Below are positions 17,243-26,319 of a DNA stretch of 64,000 nucleotides, in pieces. The position numbers and the translations under genes were made by a program. Within the stretch, counting starts at the first letter, position 1; each line of letters starts with the position of its first letter. The notes under the pieces were generated by a model. That model was not told the DNA's origin and did no database searches. It saw only the letters and a program-made list of their open reading frames with translations. Origin of the DNA: Hungatella sp. (GTDB lineage Bacteria > Bacillota > Clostridia > Lachnospirales > Lachnospiraceae); contig WASS01000013.1 in the NCBI GenBank assembly GCA_009712635.1, positions 115,486 through 179,485 of the forward strand, read 5' to 3'.

Positions 17243-18328
17243 TTAAGGATTAATGATACTCTGAACTTCCTTATCATCCACATTTGTTTTATCAACCAGA
17301 ATAACTCCGGTATCAACAGTTTTGTCTTTTATTTCTCCGCCATCAGCGATCTGAAGAGCAGTTTTTACACCATCATAGCCCATGTAGTACTGGCGCTGAA
17401 CAACAGAAGCTACATCGAACTTTCCGCTGCGGATCATGGTCTCGATCTCTGCAGAGAAATCGAATCCAACCATGGAGATATCGTCGCGTCCGGATTCTGT
17501 TAAACCAGTTACGAAACCTACAGTAGAGCCATTGTTAGGACCAAATACTGCCTTTAAGTTTGGATAAGTTGTAATGAAATCCTGGCAGAAACCAACTGCC
17601 TTGCTGATGTCACCGTCATTTACCTTGATGTCGTTGTTTAAAACCTTCCAGGACTTAGGTGCATTTGCTTCCCAATACTCATTGAAACCTTTTACACGAT
17701 CATTGATTGTCTGGGAACCAGTGGAACCAACCTGAATTGCAATCTGTGCTTCTTCTGTCTCAGAAATTCCTCTGTTCTTTAAGCGGCTGATCAGTTCGTC
17801 TGCTGCTGTTTTTCCAGCTTCCACGTTGTTTGTTAACAGAGCTGCACTGTAGTTATCGCTTTTAATTACGGTATCAACCAGTACAACCGGAGTTCCTGAT
17901 TTGTATGCTTCTGTAATTGGTGCATCTAAGGAAACGCTGTCAAGTGGAGCGATTACGATTCCGTCCGCCTGGGCAGATACTGCATTCTGAAGAAGGGTAA
18001 GCTGTCCTTCAATATCGGATTCCAGAGCGGTTCCGACTACGACTACATTACAGCCTAATTCCTTGCCTGCCTGCTCCGCTCCAGCCTGAAGAACGCTCCA
18101 GTACTGGTTTCCAAGTACCTTTACAATTACGTAAATGGTCTTTTCACCGGATTTTTTATCTGTCTTTGCTGCCTCTGTGGTCTTAACTCCAGCTGCTGCA
18201 GTGGTAGTTTCACCTGCTGCTGCAGTGGTTGCTGCTGTTCCGCTTGAAGATGTACTGCCACAGCCTGCAAGGCCTGTTACCGCCATAGCTGCCGCTAATA
18301 CAACTGCTGCTAATTTACTCTTTCTCAT
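17243..18328 (-). CDS. Sugar ABC transporter substrate-binding lipoprotein (RbsB/XylF class)
   Basis: 361 residues. Signal peptide with lipobox LAGC (cysteine 23), a low-complexity Ser/Thr/Ala linker (residues 25-58), then the periplasmic-binding-protein type I fold: NQYWSVLQAGAEQAGKELG, DGIVIAPLDSVSLDAPITEA, GTPVVLVDTVIKS, DRVKGFNEYWEANAP, AVFGPNNGSTVGFVTGL, VGFDFSAEIETMIRSGKFD. Binds a pentose or related sugar outside the cell and delivers it to the permease encoded just upstream (33 bases). Confidence 0.92.
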   Translation of the reverse strand: MRKSKLAAVVLAAAMAVTGLAGCGSTSSSGTAATTAAAGETTTAAAGVKTTEAAKTDKKSGEKTIYVIVKVLGNQYWSVLQAGAEQAGKELGCNVVVVGTALESDIEGQLTLLQNAVSAQADGIVIAPLDSVSLDAPITEAYKSGTPVVLVDTVIKSDNYSAALLTNNVEAGKTAADELISRLKNRGISETEEAQIAIQVGSTGSQTINDRVKGFNEYWEANAPKSWKVLNNDIKVNDGDISKAVGFCQDFITTYPNLKAVFGPNNGSTVGFVTGLTESGRDDISMVGFDFSAEIETMIRSGKFDVASVVQRQYYMGYDGVKTALQIADGGEIKDKTVDTGVILVDKTNVDDKEVQSIINP

Positions 18329-18361
18329 TTTTTTCTTCCTCCTGAATTATATAGTTTTTTT

Positions 18362-19411
18362 TTATTTTTTCAAGCCAAAAAACCGCTTGAGTGCCCCTAA
18401 GTCACCGCTCTTCTTTGCTGTCTGGGAAGCAACTGCAATCAACAGGATAATTCCTACGATAACCTGCTGCCAGAAGGAGTTGACACCGTTTAAGTTCAGT
18501 CCGTTCCGGATTACACCCATCATCAGAGCTCCGATTACTGTATTTAAAATGGTTCCTTCTCCTCCTAAGATGGAGATTCCACCAAGTACGGAAGCGGCAA
18601 TTGCCTCCATCTCATATCCGTTTCCGGCTGTTGGCTGTGCACTGGAAAGTCTTGAAGCTACCAGGATACCGCAGATAGCAGCGGATAAACCGGAGATGCA
18701 GTATGCAAACATACGTGTTTTTACTGCATTGATACCGGAAAGCTTTGCAGCCTCAAGGTTGGAACCGCAGGCATAAATCTGACGTCCGATACGCATCTTA
18801 GCCAGTACCACTCCAAGAATTAATGCATAAACCAGAGTGATAATAACGCTGTAGGGAAGACCGGTTCCGCCGATTCTTCCGCCTCCCAGAACATAGAACT
18901 GTTTCTGAACCTGCTCGGAAGGAATGTTGGTTGTATAAAGAGGTGCTCCGTTAACCAGTACGTTGGCCATACCACGGTATACCCATTGGGTTGCAAGAGT
19001 TGCAACGAATGGTACAACACCAAGTATCTCAATAAAAAATCCATTCATAATACCTGTCATAATACCCATGGTCAGACAGAGTATAATACACAGCCACAGG
19101 GGCAGTCCCTGCATTAATAGCGCTACCATAATAATACCGGACAACGCCATGGAAGCACCTGCTGATAAATCGTTTCCGCCGCATACAAGGCAGAAAGTCA
19201 GACCGCAGCCAATAATCGTATAGGTTACAATCTGCTGCAGAAGGTTCTGTAAATTAGCCGGAGCCAGAAACTTTGCCGGCTGAAGAAGTGAAAACAGAAC
19301 AAACAGTCCGATCAGGATTCCGATAGAAAAGATCGCCCGGCGTGTTGCTGCATCAAGTTTTCCAAATGAGCCGGCTTTCTTCTCCTGTCCCTTTGCTTTT
19401 AAGTTCATCAT
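18362..19411 (-). CDS. Sugar ABC transporter permease (RbsC/XylH class)
   Basis: 349 residues, nine to ten hydrophobic helices, with the family signatures CGLTFCLVCGGNDLSAGASMALSG, GGRIGGTGLPYSV and AACGSNLEAAKLSGINAVKT-like sequence YACGSNLEAAKLSGINAVKT. Two bases separate it from the ATPase stop, so it is coupled to that gene. Confidence 0.93.
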   Translation of the reverse strand: MMNLKAKGQEKKAGSFGKLDAATRRAIFSIGILIGLFVLFSLLQPAKFLAPANLQNLLQQIVTYTIIGCGLTFCLVCGGNDLSAGASMALSGIIMVALLMQGLPLWLCIILCLTMGIMTGIMNGFFIEILGVVPFVATLATQWVYRGMANVLVNGAPLYTTNIPSEQVQKQFYVLGGGRIGGTGLPYSVIITLVYALILGVVLAKMRIGRQIYACGSNLEAAKLSGINAVKTRMFAYCISGLSAAICGILVASRLSSAQPTAGNGYEMEAIAASVLGGISILGGEGTILNTVIGALMMGVIRNGLNLNGVNSFWQQVIVGIILLIAVASQTAKKSGDLGALKRFFGLKK

Positions 19412-19413
19412 TC

Positions 19414-20955
19414 TTAATCTCCCTTTCTATTTCCCACACCTAACGTAGGCGCCGGTTTTCCTTCAAGTTTGTTGTAGCCAGCTGCCAGATACAAGATCTC
19501 CTCCTGGGTGGTTTCTTTCGCATTCAGTTCTCCGTTTATTTCTCCCTGATGAATAACTAAAATACGGTCACTCATTCCAAGAATCTCAGGAAGCTCGGAA
19601 GATATCATGATAATGGATACACCCTGGTCGCTTAGCTGGTTAAACAGTTCGTACACCTCATATTTGGCACCAACGTCAATACCTCTGGTCGGTTCATCTA
19701 CAATTAAAACTTTAACATCGTTGCACAGCCATTTTGCAAGAACTACCTTCTGCTGGTTACCGCCTGATAAGTTCCCGCAAAGCTGATGGACGCTTGGCGT
19801 TTTTGTACGAAGACGCTTTACGTATTTCTCAGCATTGACCAGTCCTGCCTTGTCATCAATGAATCCAAAACGGGTGATGTTTGGAAGATGAGCCATGTTG
19901 GTATTGTATTTGATGTCCAGTCCAAGAGCCAGTCCGTCTCTCTTTCTGTCCTCTGTTGCATATCCGATTCCATGCTTAATTGCCTGAATAACGGAATTAA
20001 CCTTAATCGGCTTTCCTTCCATAATCAGCTCCATGGAATCCGGCTGGTCTGCTCCGAAGATGCAGCGCATCAACTCTGTTCTTCCTGCTCCAACCAGACC
20101 AGAGATTCCAAGAATCTCACCTTTTCTCACACATAAATAATCGGCATTGACTTTAGTTCCTCTTTTGACATTTTTTGCCTCCAGAACAATATCGCCGATT
20201 TTTCTTGTATGCTTGGGATATTTATCATCCAGGGAACGACCAACGATCATATTAACCAGTTCGTCCATGGTGATTTCGTTTAAGTTTCTGGTTCCGATAT
20301 ACTGACCGTCACGGATAATGGTAACCCGTTCACAGATCTGATTTAATTCCGCCATACGGTGGGAGATATACACCATTCCAACTCCCTTTTCCTTCAGACG
20401 TCTGATAATACCAAACAGCTGGTCGATCTCTTTTTCAGTCAGCGTTGCTGTCGGCTCATCAAGAACCAGTATTTTTGAATTGAAGCTGATTGCCTTTGCA
20501 ATTTCCACCATCTGCTGTTTGGCAATGCTTAAGCTGCCTACCATTGCATAGGTGTTTATATCAATTCCAAGATCATCGAGAATCTTCTGAGCCTCCTCGT
20601 GCATCTTTTTGTCATCGATAAAGATTCCTTTTTTGTGAGCTCTCCCAATGAAAATATTATCTGCAACGCTTAAATGACCGCACATATTTAATTCCTGCAT
20701 GATAATACTTACTCCAAGATCATGGGCTTTGGCCACAGAATCAATTACTACTTTTTCCCCTTCGATAAAGATTTCTCCTTCATCAGCCCGGTGAACACCG
20801 GACAATATCTTCATCAGGGTGGATTTTCCAGCACCGTTTTCACCTACCAGTCCCAGAACTTCTCCCTTATTTACAGACAGACTTACTTTATCGAGAGCTT
20901 TGACTCCAGGAAAGCTTTTGCTGATTCCGTCCATACGAAACAATTCCTGTCCCAT
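19414..20955 (-). CDS. Sugar ABC transporter ATPase with two nucleotide-binding domains (RbsA/XylG class)
   Basis: 513 residues, the normal size for fused sugar ATPases. Domain 1: Walker A GENGAGKSTLMK near residue 38, signature LSIAKQQMVEIAKAI, Walker B LVLDEPTATL. Domain 2: degenerate Walker A GLVGAGRTELMR, signature LSGGNQQKVVLAKWL, Walker B VLIVDEPTRGIDVG. First gene of the transporter operon; the minus-strand promoter region has TATAAT near 20998-21003 but no good -35 box, which fits activation by the YesN regulator encoded upstream. Confidence 0.93.
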   Translation of the reverse strand: MGQELFRMDGISKSFPGVKALDKVSLSVNKGEVLGLVGENGAGKSTLMKILSGVHRADEGEIFIEGEKVVIDSVAKAHDLGVSIIMQELNMCGHLSVADNIFIGRAHKKGIFIDDKKMHEEAQKILDDLGIDINTYAMVGSLSIAKQQMVEIAKAISFNSKILVLDEPTATLTEKEIDQLFGIIRRLKEKGVGMVYISHRMAELNQICERVTIIRDGQYIGTRNLNEITMDELVNMIVGRSLDDKYPKHTRKIGDIVLEAKNVKRGTKVNADYLCVRKGEILGISGLVGAGRTELMRCIFGADQPDSMELIMEGKPIKVNSVIQAIKHGIGYATEDRKRDGLALGLDIKYNTNMAHLPNITRFGFIDDKAGLVNAEKYVKRLRTKTPSVHQLCGNLSGGNQQKVVLAKWLCNDVKVLIVDEPTRGIDVGAKYEVYELFNQLSDQGVSIIMISSELPEILGMSDRILVIHQGEINGELNAKETTQEEILYLAAGYNKLEGKPAPTLGVGNRKGD

Positions 20956-21083
20956 GCCATATCCTCCTCTCTGGTTTCTACACTTTTTGTGCCTGGGTTT
21001 ATTATACGGGTGATTGCCCCCTGGATTCTATCGTAACATTTTAGCTTTCATAGAAAATTTTTATCTTTTTTTGTGAATGAGCA

Positions 21084-21122
21084 CAAAAAAACACCTGTCC
21101 CGTTTAAAAGACAAGCGTTTTT
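21084..21122 (-). terminator. Terminator between the YesN gene and the sugar transporter
   Basis: ACGCTTGTC pairs with GACAGGTGT (two G-T pairs) around a 10-base loop, followed by TTTTTTTGTG on the minus strand, 12 bases after the regulator stop. It separates the sensor genes from the transporter genes. Confidence 0.78.
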
Positions 21123-21133
21123 TTACCAATTGT

Positions 21134-21943
21134 TTAAGATTGAAGTTCTTTTAATTTGTTCATTCTGTACTCAGATGGATTTAAACCTTCCAGACGTTTG
21201 AAGACTTTCGTAAAGTAATTATTATCCGTATACCCCACTCTGGCACCGATTTCCTTTACATTGACATTGGGCTGCTCCAGCATCTTTTTGGCTTCCCCCA
21301 CCCGGTATTCTGCCAGGTAAGAGGTAAAGCTCTGACCAAACTGCTGCTTGAACATTTTGCAGAAATAAGGCTCTGAATAGCCGATTGCCCGGGCTGTCTC
21401 ACTCATGGAGATCTCATTCATAAAATTGGATTTAATATACTCCATAACCATGGAGGCCATAACTGACAGACGGCTGCTGTTTAAATCCGGTTCCTCTTCC
21501 ATCAGTTCTTTCTGTTCCACAGCCTCGTTTTGTATTGTCTGTATTGCTTTTATGCCATGCCCATTCCAGTCATCAGTCACCCGGAGGGCCTCTTCTACCA
21601 CACTGATTACCTCTTTCTGGGAATAGGGTTTCAGTATATATTCCATGGCTCTGATGGAAATCGCCTTTTTTGCATAATCAAACCGGTCATAAGCCGTTAA
21701 AAAGATCAGACAGCACCGGGAATTTTCTTTTCGCATAATTTCTGCAGCCTGAATCCCATTCATTCCCGGCATGCCAATATCCAGAATAATGATCTGTATG
21801 TCCTCTTTTCGAAAGAGTTCCACCGCTTCTATGCCATTTCTGGCTTCATAGATCGTGCAGTCCTCTCCGAATTTTTTTTGGAGCATTTTTTTAAGCACCA
21901 TCCGCTCAATCATTTCATCTTCCACAATCATCAGCCGATACAT
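21134..21943 (-). CDS. YesN-type response regulator (receiver plus AraC HTH)
   Basis: 269 residues from the ATG at 21941-21943 (GGGGTGA ahead), 7 bases after the kinase stop. Receiver domain residues 1-120: acidic pocket MIVEDE, phosphoacceptor in IIILDIGMPGMNGI, switch Thr in FLTAYD, Lys in ILKPYSQKE. C-terminal AraC-type HTH pair (MSETARAIGYSEPYFCKMFKQ and NVKEIGARVGYTDNNYFTKVF) ending in the usual NPSEYR. Expected to activate the ABC operon just downstream. Confidence 0.93.
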   Translation of the reverse strand: MYRLMIVEDEMIERMVLKKMLQKKFGEDCTIYEARNGIEAVELFRKEDIQIIILDIGMPGMNGIQAAEIMRKENSRCCLIFLTAYDRFDYAKKAISIRAMEYILKPYSQKEVISVVEEALRVTDDWNGHGIKAIQTIQNEAVEQKELMEEEPDLNSSRLSVMASMVMEYIKSNFMNEISMSETARAIGYSEPYFCKMFKQQFGQSFTSYLAEYRVGEAKKMLEQPNVNVKEIGARVGYTDNNYFTKVFKRLEGLNPSEYRMNKLKELQS

Positions 21944-21950
21944 CGTTTGT

Positions 21951-23465
21951 TCACCCCTTTTTTCCTCCAAAAACAATGGTTACCTCTGTTCCCTGATCCA
22001 ATGTGCTGTCAATCGTCACTTTTCCATATTCGTAGTATGAGGATATTCTTCTGTAGATATTTCCAAGCCCAATTCCCAGACCTTTTCCTTCTGTCTCAAT
22101 GGCATTGCGGATCTCTGCCAGCTTCATCGGATCCATACCCCTGCCTGTATCAGAAATCAAAATATGCAGCAGCTCTGCCTGCTTTCTGATGCTGATAAAA
22201 ATACTCCCCCCATTTTCCTTTTCGGAGATCCCATGTATGACTGCATTCTCAAGCAAAGGCTGGAGGATAAAAACAGGTACTTCCTCCTTATAGAGTTCTT
22301 CCTCACAGTCAATGTTCCAGGACAGCCTGTCTCCGAACCTCATCTTTTGGATATACATATAATCCCTTGCTACCTTAAGCTCCTGCTCCAAAGGTTCAAA
22401 CGCATTGGCAGTCCGTAAGCTGTAGCGAAGTAAGTTTCCGATGGATACCAGCATCTCTTCCGTAACAGGTGCTTCTTCCATCTGAGCCATTCGTGTGATC
22501 ATATTAAGGGTATTAAATAAAAAATGAGGATTCAGCTGGCTCTTAATCAGCTGAAGCTGTGCCATGGAAAAACGCTTTTCCAAATCCGCCCGTTCCAGTT
22601 CGTGCTTATAGAGCTTTTCTTCAATCTGGCGCTTTTCTTCTGTTGCTGATATGAAATTCTTTGTGGAATGTTTCATTTTGTTAAATGCATGAACCAGTCT
22701 GCCAATCTCATCTGTCCCTTCCCAGACCACATCCGGGGAAGAAAAGTCATTCTTTTCAATTCTCCCGGAGACCGTAGCAAGCTGTATCATGATCTTTACA
22801 ATATTCCCAGTAAAAAACCGGATAAATACGACCAGAATCAAAAATGCAGTTAAACTGATTGCAACCAGCAGATAAGGCATCCGTTTCAGCACAGGAACCC
22901 GATTCTCATAATAATCGTTACCGCTCATCAGAACAACTTTCGTCAGCCGGGAAGCGTATTGATCCAGATATTTCTGCATACTATAAACCTTATACAGTTC
23001 CCGTATATAATCCGGATCCCCCTGCTTCATGGCTAAAACCTTATCCTTCTGCTTTTCATAGGTCTCGTATCCGTTTATAATGTTCCAGGTTACGCCGTAC
23101 CGGTCTTCTCCGATTTTTTCATATTCATAAGGCAGGCTGCTTAAATATGCTTTGGTGTCCTGGCAGACTCTTTGATAGATCTCCAGATTTTCCATGGTTC
23201 TGCTGGAAATCAGACTGGCAAAGATTCCCCGCTCCTGAGCCATTGATTCCTGAAATTTATAACAAGCCAGATTATCATCCATAATGCCCCTTGCATCGTC
23301 GATAAAAATATAGGCAACCTTTAAATTAATAAAAATGGAAAAGCCCATGATAATTCCCACGCTTCCGATTGCCATATACAGCTTTCTGTTCAGCGTCATC
23401 TGATACCACCGGGCAAGCAGCCTTTTTCCCACCTGTCTCTCCCTCCAATTACTTTTTTTATGCAA
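21951..23465 (-). CDS. LytS/YesM-type sensor histidine kinase
   Basis: 504 residues. Membrane helix 1 at about 28-48, an extracellular helical sensor of about 150 residues, helix 2 at about 203-222 (MPYLLVAISLTAFLILVVFI), HAMP, then the His_kinase domain with LIKSQLNPHFLFNTLNMITR (phospho-His) and an HATPase domain: N box PLLENAVIHGI, G1 ISDTGRGMD, G2 GLGIGLGNIYRRI. In Clostridium beijerinckii a related LytS kinase works with a sugar-binding partner (XylFII). The DctP-like protein of this locus could be the partner here. Confidence 0.92.
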   Translation of the reverse strand: MHKKSNWRERQVGKRLLARWYQMTLNRKLYMAIGSVGIIMGFSIFINLKVAYIFIDDARGIMDDNLACYKFQESMAQERGIFASLISSRTMENLEIYQRVCQDTKAYLSSLPYEYEKIGEDRYGVTWNIINGYETYEKQKDKVLAMKQGDPDYIRELYKVYSMQKYLDQYASRLTKVVLMSGNDYYENRVPVLKRMPYLLVAISLTAFLILVVFIRFFTGNIVKIMIQLATVSGRIEKNDFSSPDVVWEGTDEIGRLVHAFNKMKHSTKNFISATEEKRQIEEKLYKHELERADLEKRFSMAQLQLIKSQLNPHFLFNTLNMITRMAQMEEAPVTEEMLVSIGNLLRYSLRTANAFEPLEQELKVARDYMYIQKMRFGDRLSWNIDCEEELYKEEVPVFILQPLLENAVIHGISEKENGGSIFISIRKQAELLHILISDTGRGMDPMKLAEIRNAIETEGKGLGIGLGNIYRRISSYYEYGKVTIDSTLDQGTEVTIVFGGKKG

Positions 23466-23477
23466 TAATGCTAATTA

Positions 23478-23506
23478 ATCTTATATGCTTTGCTATATTA
23501 TGTCAA
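23478..23506 (-). promoter_or_regulatory. Promoter of the kinase/regulator pair
   Basis: TTGACA (23501-23506), 17 bases, TAAGAT (23478-23483) on the minus strand, close to the kinase start. Confidence 0.75.
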
Positions 23507-23698
23507 TATTATTCGAAAACCATTTGCACAGCACCTTAAAAATTACTTTTTACCGATTAATTATGGAAATCACTTTTTGGGGTTGAACTGGTATGCATGA
23601 TTTTGCTTAAATTGGCTATTTAAAAAACTCCAGTTTTTCTATATGATAGGTTTTAACAAAAAACATCGATGATATTTATTTGAAAGGATGAGGGTACT

Positions 23699-24250
23699 AT
23701 GAATCAGAAAAGAACAAAGAAGTTAGTATATGGATCTTTAATGGCAGCGCTTACCACGGTTGCTACCATGGTAATACATATCCCAACCGCTACCAATGGT
23801 TATATTCATCTGGGGGATGGAATGGTTTTACTAAGCGGTATCCTACTTGGCCCTCTGACAGGCGCTGTTGCAGGTGGGATTGGCTCAATGACGGCAGATT
23901 TGATTTCAGGTTACGTATTTTATGCACCGGCTACCTTTCTCATTAAAGCACTTGCTGCCTTTAGCGGGGGATATCTGTACCGGAGATTTACACGCAGCCG
24001 TCAAAAAGCGCAGTTTCGGCTGCTGCCTTTTCTGATTGCAGGCATTGTATCCAGTATTCTCATCACAGGTGGATATTTTGCATACGAACTGATGGTATAT
24101 AACCAGTCGGCTGCCCTTATTAATGTTCCATTTAATCTGGTTCAGAATTTATTCAGCCTGATTGTGTCCGGGGCCCTTCTTCCTTTTCTTCTGCGCAATC
24201 ACGAAATCAGGAGCCTGAGCCTGGAAGCAGCTACAGACGGCATTCAATAA
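23699..24250 (+). CDS. ECF transporter S component (substrate-binding membrane subunit)
   Basis: 183 residues with five to six hydrophobic helices. VYGSLMAALTTVATMVIHIP and GYIHLGDGMVLLSGILLGPLTGAVAGGIGSMTADLISGY are hallmarks of the ECF S-component family of vitamin/cofactor importers; the AxxxA-type helix face needed to dock on EcfT is present at the start. No EcfA or EcfT genes are near, so it would use the shared housekeeping module. I see no riboswitch in the 230 bases upstream. RBS AAAGGATGAGG. Confidence 0.85.
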   Translation: MNQKRTKKLVYGSLMAALTTVATMVIHIPTATNGYIHLGDGMVLLSGILLGPLTGAVAGGIGSMTADLISGYVFYAPATFLIKALAAFSGGYLYRRFTRSRQKAQFRLLPFLIAGIVSSILITGGYFAYELMVYNQSAALINVPFNLVQNLFSLIVSGALLPFLLRNHEIRSLSLEAATDGIQ

Positions 24251-24287
24251 AAAAGCCTGCCACCATAATATTTCATAGTGACAGGCG
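24248..24287 (-). terminator. Terminator of the lactate dehydrogenase gene
   Basis: Minus strand GCCTGTCAC and GTGGCAGGC pair around a 14-base loop and are followed by TTTTTTATTG. It overlaps the stop codon of the convergent ECF gene; on the plus strand the T tract is missing. Confidence 0.8.
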
Positions 24288-24304
24288 CTGATGAACTGAT
24301 TGTT

Positions 24305-25261
24305 TTAATCCGGCGTATGCATTTTCCCGTAATACTCCCGAAGAATCTCCACGGACTGATGAAACTTATCCAGTTCCTCATCTGTCATATGGATCTCCAG
24401 TATATCTGCAGCTCCCGTGCGGTTTAAAATAGTGGGTACTCCGGCAAATACGCCGGTTTCCCCATATTCGCCTTCCAGCAGGGTGGATACAGGAATGATT
24501 CGGTTTTCATCGTAAAGAATCGCCTTAATGATACCGGCGCAGGCTGTGGCAATCCCATAATAGGTGGTTCCCTTTCTGTTGTAGATCTCCCAGCCTTCTC
24601 TGGTTGTCTTTTTAACGATCTCATCTAAGTCAACCTCTCCAACCAGATCCTTGTTATCCTGAATAATATCATTGAAGGATTTGCCTGCCACTGTTACAGT
24701 AGACCAGGGGACCATCTGGGAATCACCATGTTCTCCCATGGAATAGGCATAGACGCTTCTGGGATCTACGTTTACAAGCTCCGCTATAAAGTTCTGGAGT
24801 CTGGACGTATCCAGGGAGCTTCCCGTACCGATCACCTGATTTTTGGGCAGACCGGACAGCTTATAGACATAATGGGCAATGATGTCAACCGGATTGGATA
24901 CGACTATGAAAATCCCGTCAAAGCCGCTTGCCATGACCGGATCAACAATGGTTTTTACAATCTTAGCTCCGACCTCCAGAGTATCCAGTCTGGTCTGTCC
25001 TTTCTGTGGCGGTGCTCCCGCCGTAATCACAATAATATCCACGTCTGAGCAGTCTGCGTAGCTGGCTGTACGTACTTTAACATTACGGTCCAGATATTTA
25101 ATGGTATCCCTTAGATCAAGTACCTCTCCCAAAGCTCGTTCCTCGTTAATGTCAATCATTAAAATTTCATCACATACTCCCTGGGTTACCAGGCTGAATG
25201 CGGTGGAGGAACCGACCAGTCCGCACCCCACTACAGCCACTTTTGATGTTTTTATCTTCAT
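24305..25261 (-). CDS. ldh: L-lactate dehydrogenase
   Basis: 318 residues. NAD-binding VAVVGCGLVGSSTAFSL with Asp in MIDINEE (prefers NAD), active-loop AGAPPQKGQTRLD where Gln marks lactate rather than malate, VVSNPVDI, and the catalytic His178 in SMGEHGDSQ. Reduces pyruvate to lactate, regenerating NAD in fermentation. Gene is monocistronic with a terminator downstream. Branched 2-oxoacid (hydroxyisocaproate) dehydrogenases share these motifs, so the substrate is probable, not certain. Confidence 0.88.
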   Translation of the reverse strand: MKIKTSKVAVVGCGLVGSSTAFSLVTQGVCDEILMIDINEERALGEVLDLRDTIKYLDRNVKVRTASYADCSDVDIIVITAGAPPQKGQTRLDTLEVGAKIVKTIVDPVMASGFDGIFIVVSNPVDIIAHYVYKLSGLPKNQVIGTGSSLDTSRLQNFIAELVNVDPRSVYAYSMGEHGDSQMVPWSTVTVAGKSFNDIIQDNKDLVGEVDLDEIVKKTTREGWEIYNRKGTTYYGIATACAGIIKAILYDENRIIPVSTLLEGEYGETGVFAGVPTILNRTGAADILEIHMTDEELDKFHQSVEILREYYGKMHTPD

Positions 25262-25359
25262 GTTTTATTCCCTTTCCTGATGTTCAAAAATTTTCATTAT
25301 GAAAACATAAGAATAGAGATAGTGCCTCCCTTGGCTCTATCCCTATCTCATCAGCGGCT

Positions 25360-26193
25360 TTACAGATGCTCTAAAAGTGATTCCAGCTGCTTTGCCGTTC
25401 CGTTTAATTCCTCAATGGAATTTAGTATTTTTGCAAATTCTTCCGTTTCTTTTGTAAAAATCACATTGGATTCTGTTACCCGGGTATTGATTGTAGTAAT
25501 GGATGCATTAATGCTTTTCAGCACACCGTCGATCTGCCCAATGGATTCACTGGTAGAAGCTGACATCTTTCTGATCTCTCCTGCTACTACAGAAAAGCCT
25601 CTTCCTGCTTCTCCTGCACGGGCTGCCTCAATGGCTGCATTCAGTCCCAGCAAATTAGACTGGGTTGCAATATCCTTAACAAAATCCAGTATGGAATCTG
25701 TATTCTTCGTGCTGTCGTTGGCTTCCTTCACCTTAAGAGATATCTCGCCGTTCATCTCCCTGAGTTGTCCGATTCCCCGGCTTACTCCGTTGGTTGATTC
25801 GGCAATCTGGTTTGCACCTGCACTCAGCTTGCTGATCAGACTTATTAAGTTATTCCTCTTTTCCAGGCTCCTTCCCAATGTCAGGACACCAATAACCTTG
25901 TTTCTTTCTGTAATGGGTACTGCGTAGGATTTAAAAGGAATGCCATACACCGTGGCAGGCACATCTTTAATAATTACCCTGCCTAAATCCAATGCCTCTC
26001 TGATTGCACCTCCGGCAGGGACAACGTCATTAGGATTGATTTGAAATTTTAAATTTCTGCCATTCCAGACATTAATAAACTTCTCTGTATCAGTTAAGGC
26101 AAATGATACATCATCATCAAATAAATTCATCAAATAAGGTATAACAGTATAAAAAGAATCCAGTATTTCGTTACCAGTCATAGAACTGCCCAT
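25360..26193 (-). CDS. Soluble methyl-accepting chemotaxis-type protein
   Basis: 277 residues, no membrane helix. Residues 1-105 form a PAS/GAF-like sensor ([71 protein letters not shown]). Residues 110-277 are a short signalling domain with the tip [20 protein letters not shown]. Such cytoplasmic receptors sense metabolic state. It has its own promoter and a folded leader. Confidence 0.88.
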   Translation of the reverse strand: MGSSMTGNEILDSFYTVIPYLMNLFDDDVSFALTDTEKFINVWNGRNLKFQINPNDVVPAGGAIREALDLGRVIIKDVPATVYGIPFKSYAVPITERNKVIGVLTLGRSLEKRNNLISLISKLSAGANQIAESTNGVSRGIGQLREMNGEISLKVKEANDSTKNTDSILDFVKDIATQSNLLGLNAAIEAARAGEAGRGFSVVAGEIRKMSASTSESIGQIDGVLKSINASITTINTRVTESNVIFTKETEEFAKILNSIEELNGTAKQLESLLEHL

Positions 26194-26216
26194 CTTTCGT
26201 AATCCCCCTTTTTTAG

Positions 26217-26302
26217 GAAATCATCGGGTTCCTGTCTGCGGGAGCACAGGTTAATGATTTCAGACACATTTCTATTTTAATACATTCCAAGTTTTCTGTC
26301 AA
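26217..26302 (-). promoter_or_regulatory. Promoter and folded leader of the soluble chemoreceptor gene
   Basis: TTGACA (26297-26302), 17 bases, TAAAAT (26274-26279). The leader then folds as GAAATCAT/ATGATTTC (26254-26261 with 26217-26224) enclosing CCTGT/ACAGG around CCCGC, with two internal loops, directly ahead of AAAAAAAGGGGG and the start codon. No known riboswitch class is recognised. Confidence 0.65.
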
Positions 26303-26319
26303 TGTAACCAAATAAAAGC

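Noticed and set aside
23507..23698. Vitamin riboswitch ahead of the ECF S-component gene
   Set aside because: No FMN, TPP, cobalamin or preQ1 consensus pieces and no terminator or sequester hairpin before the RBS.
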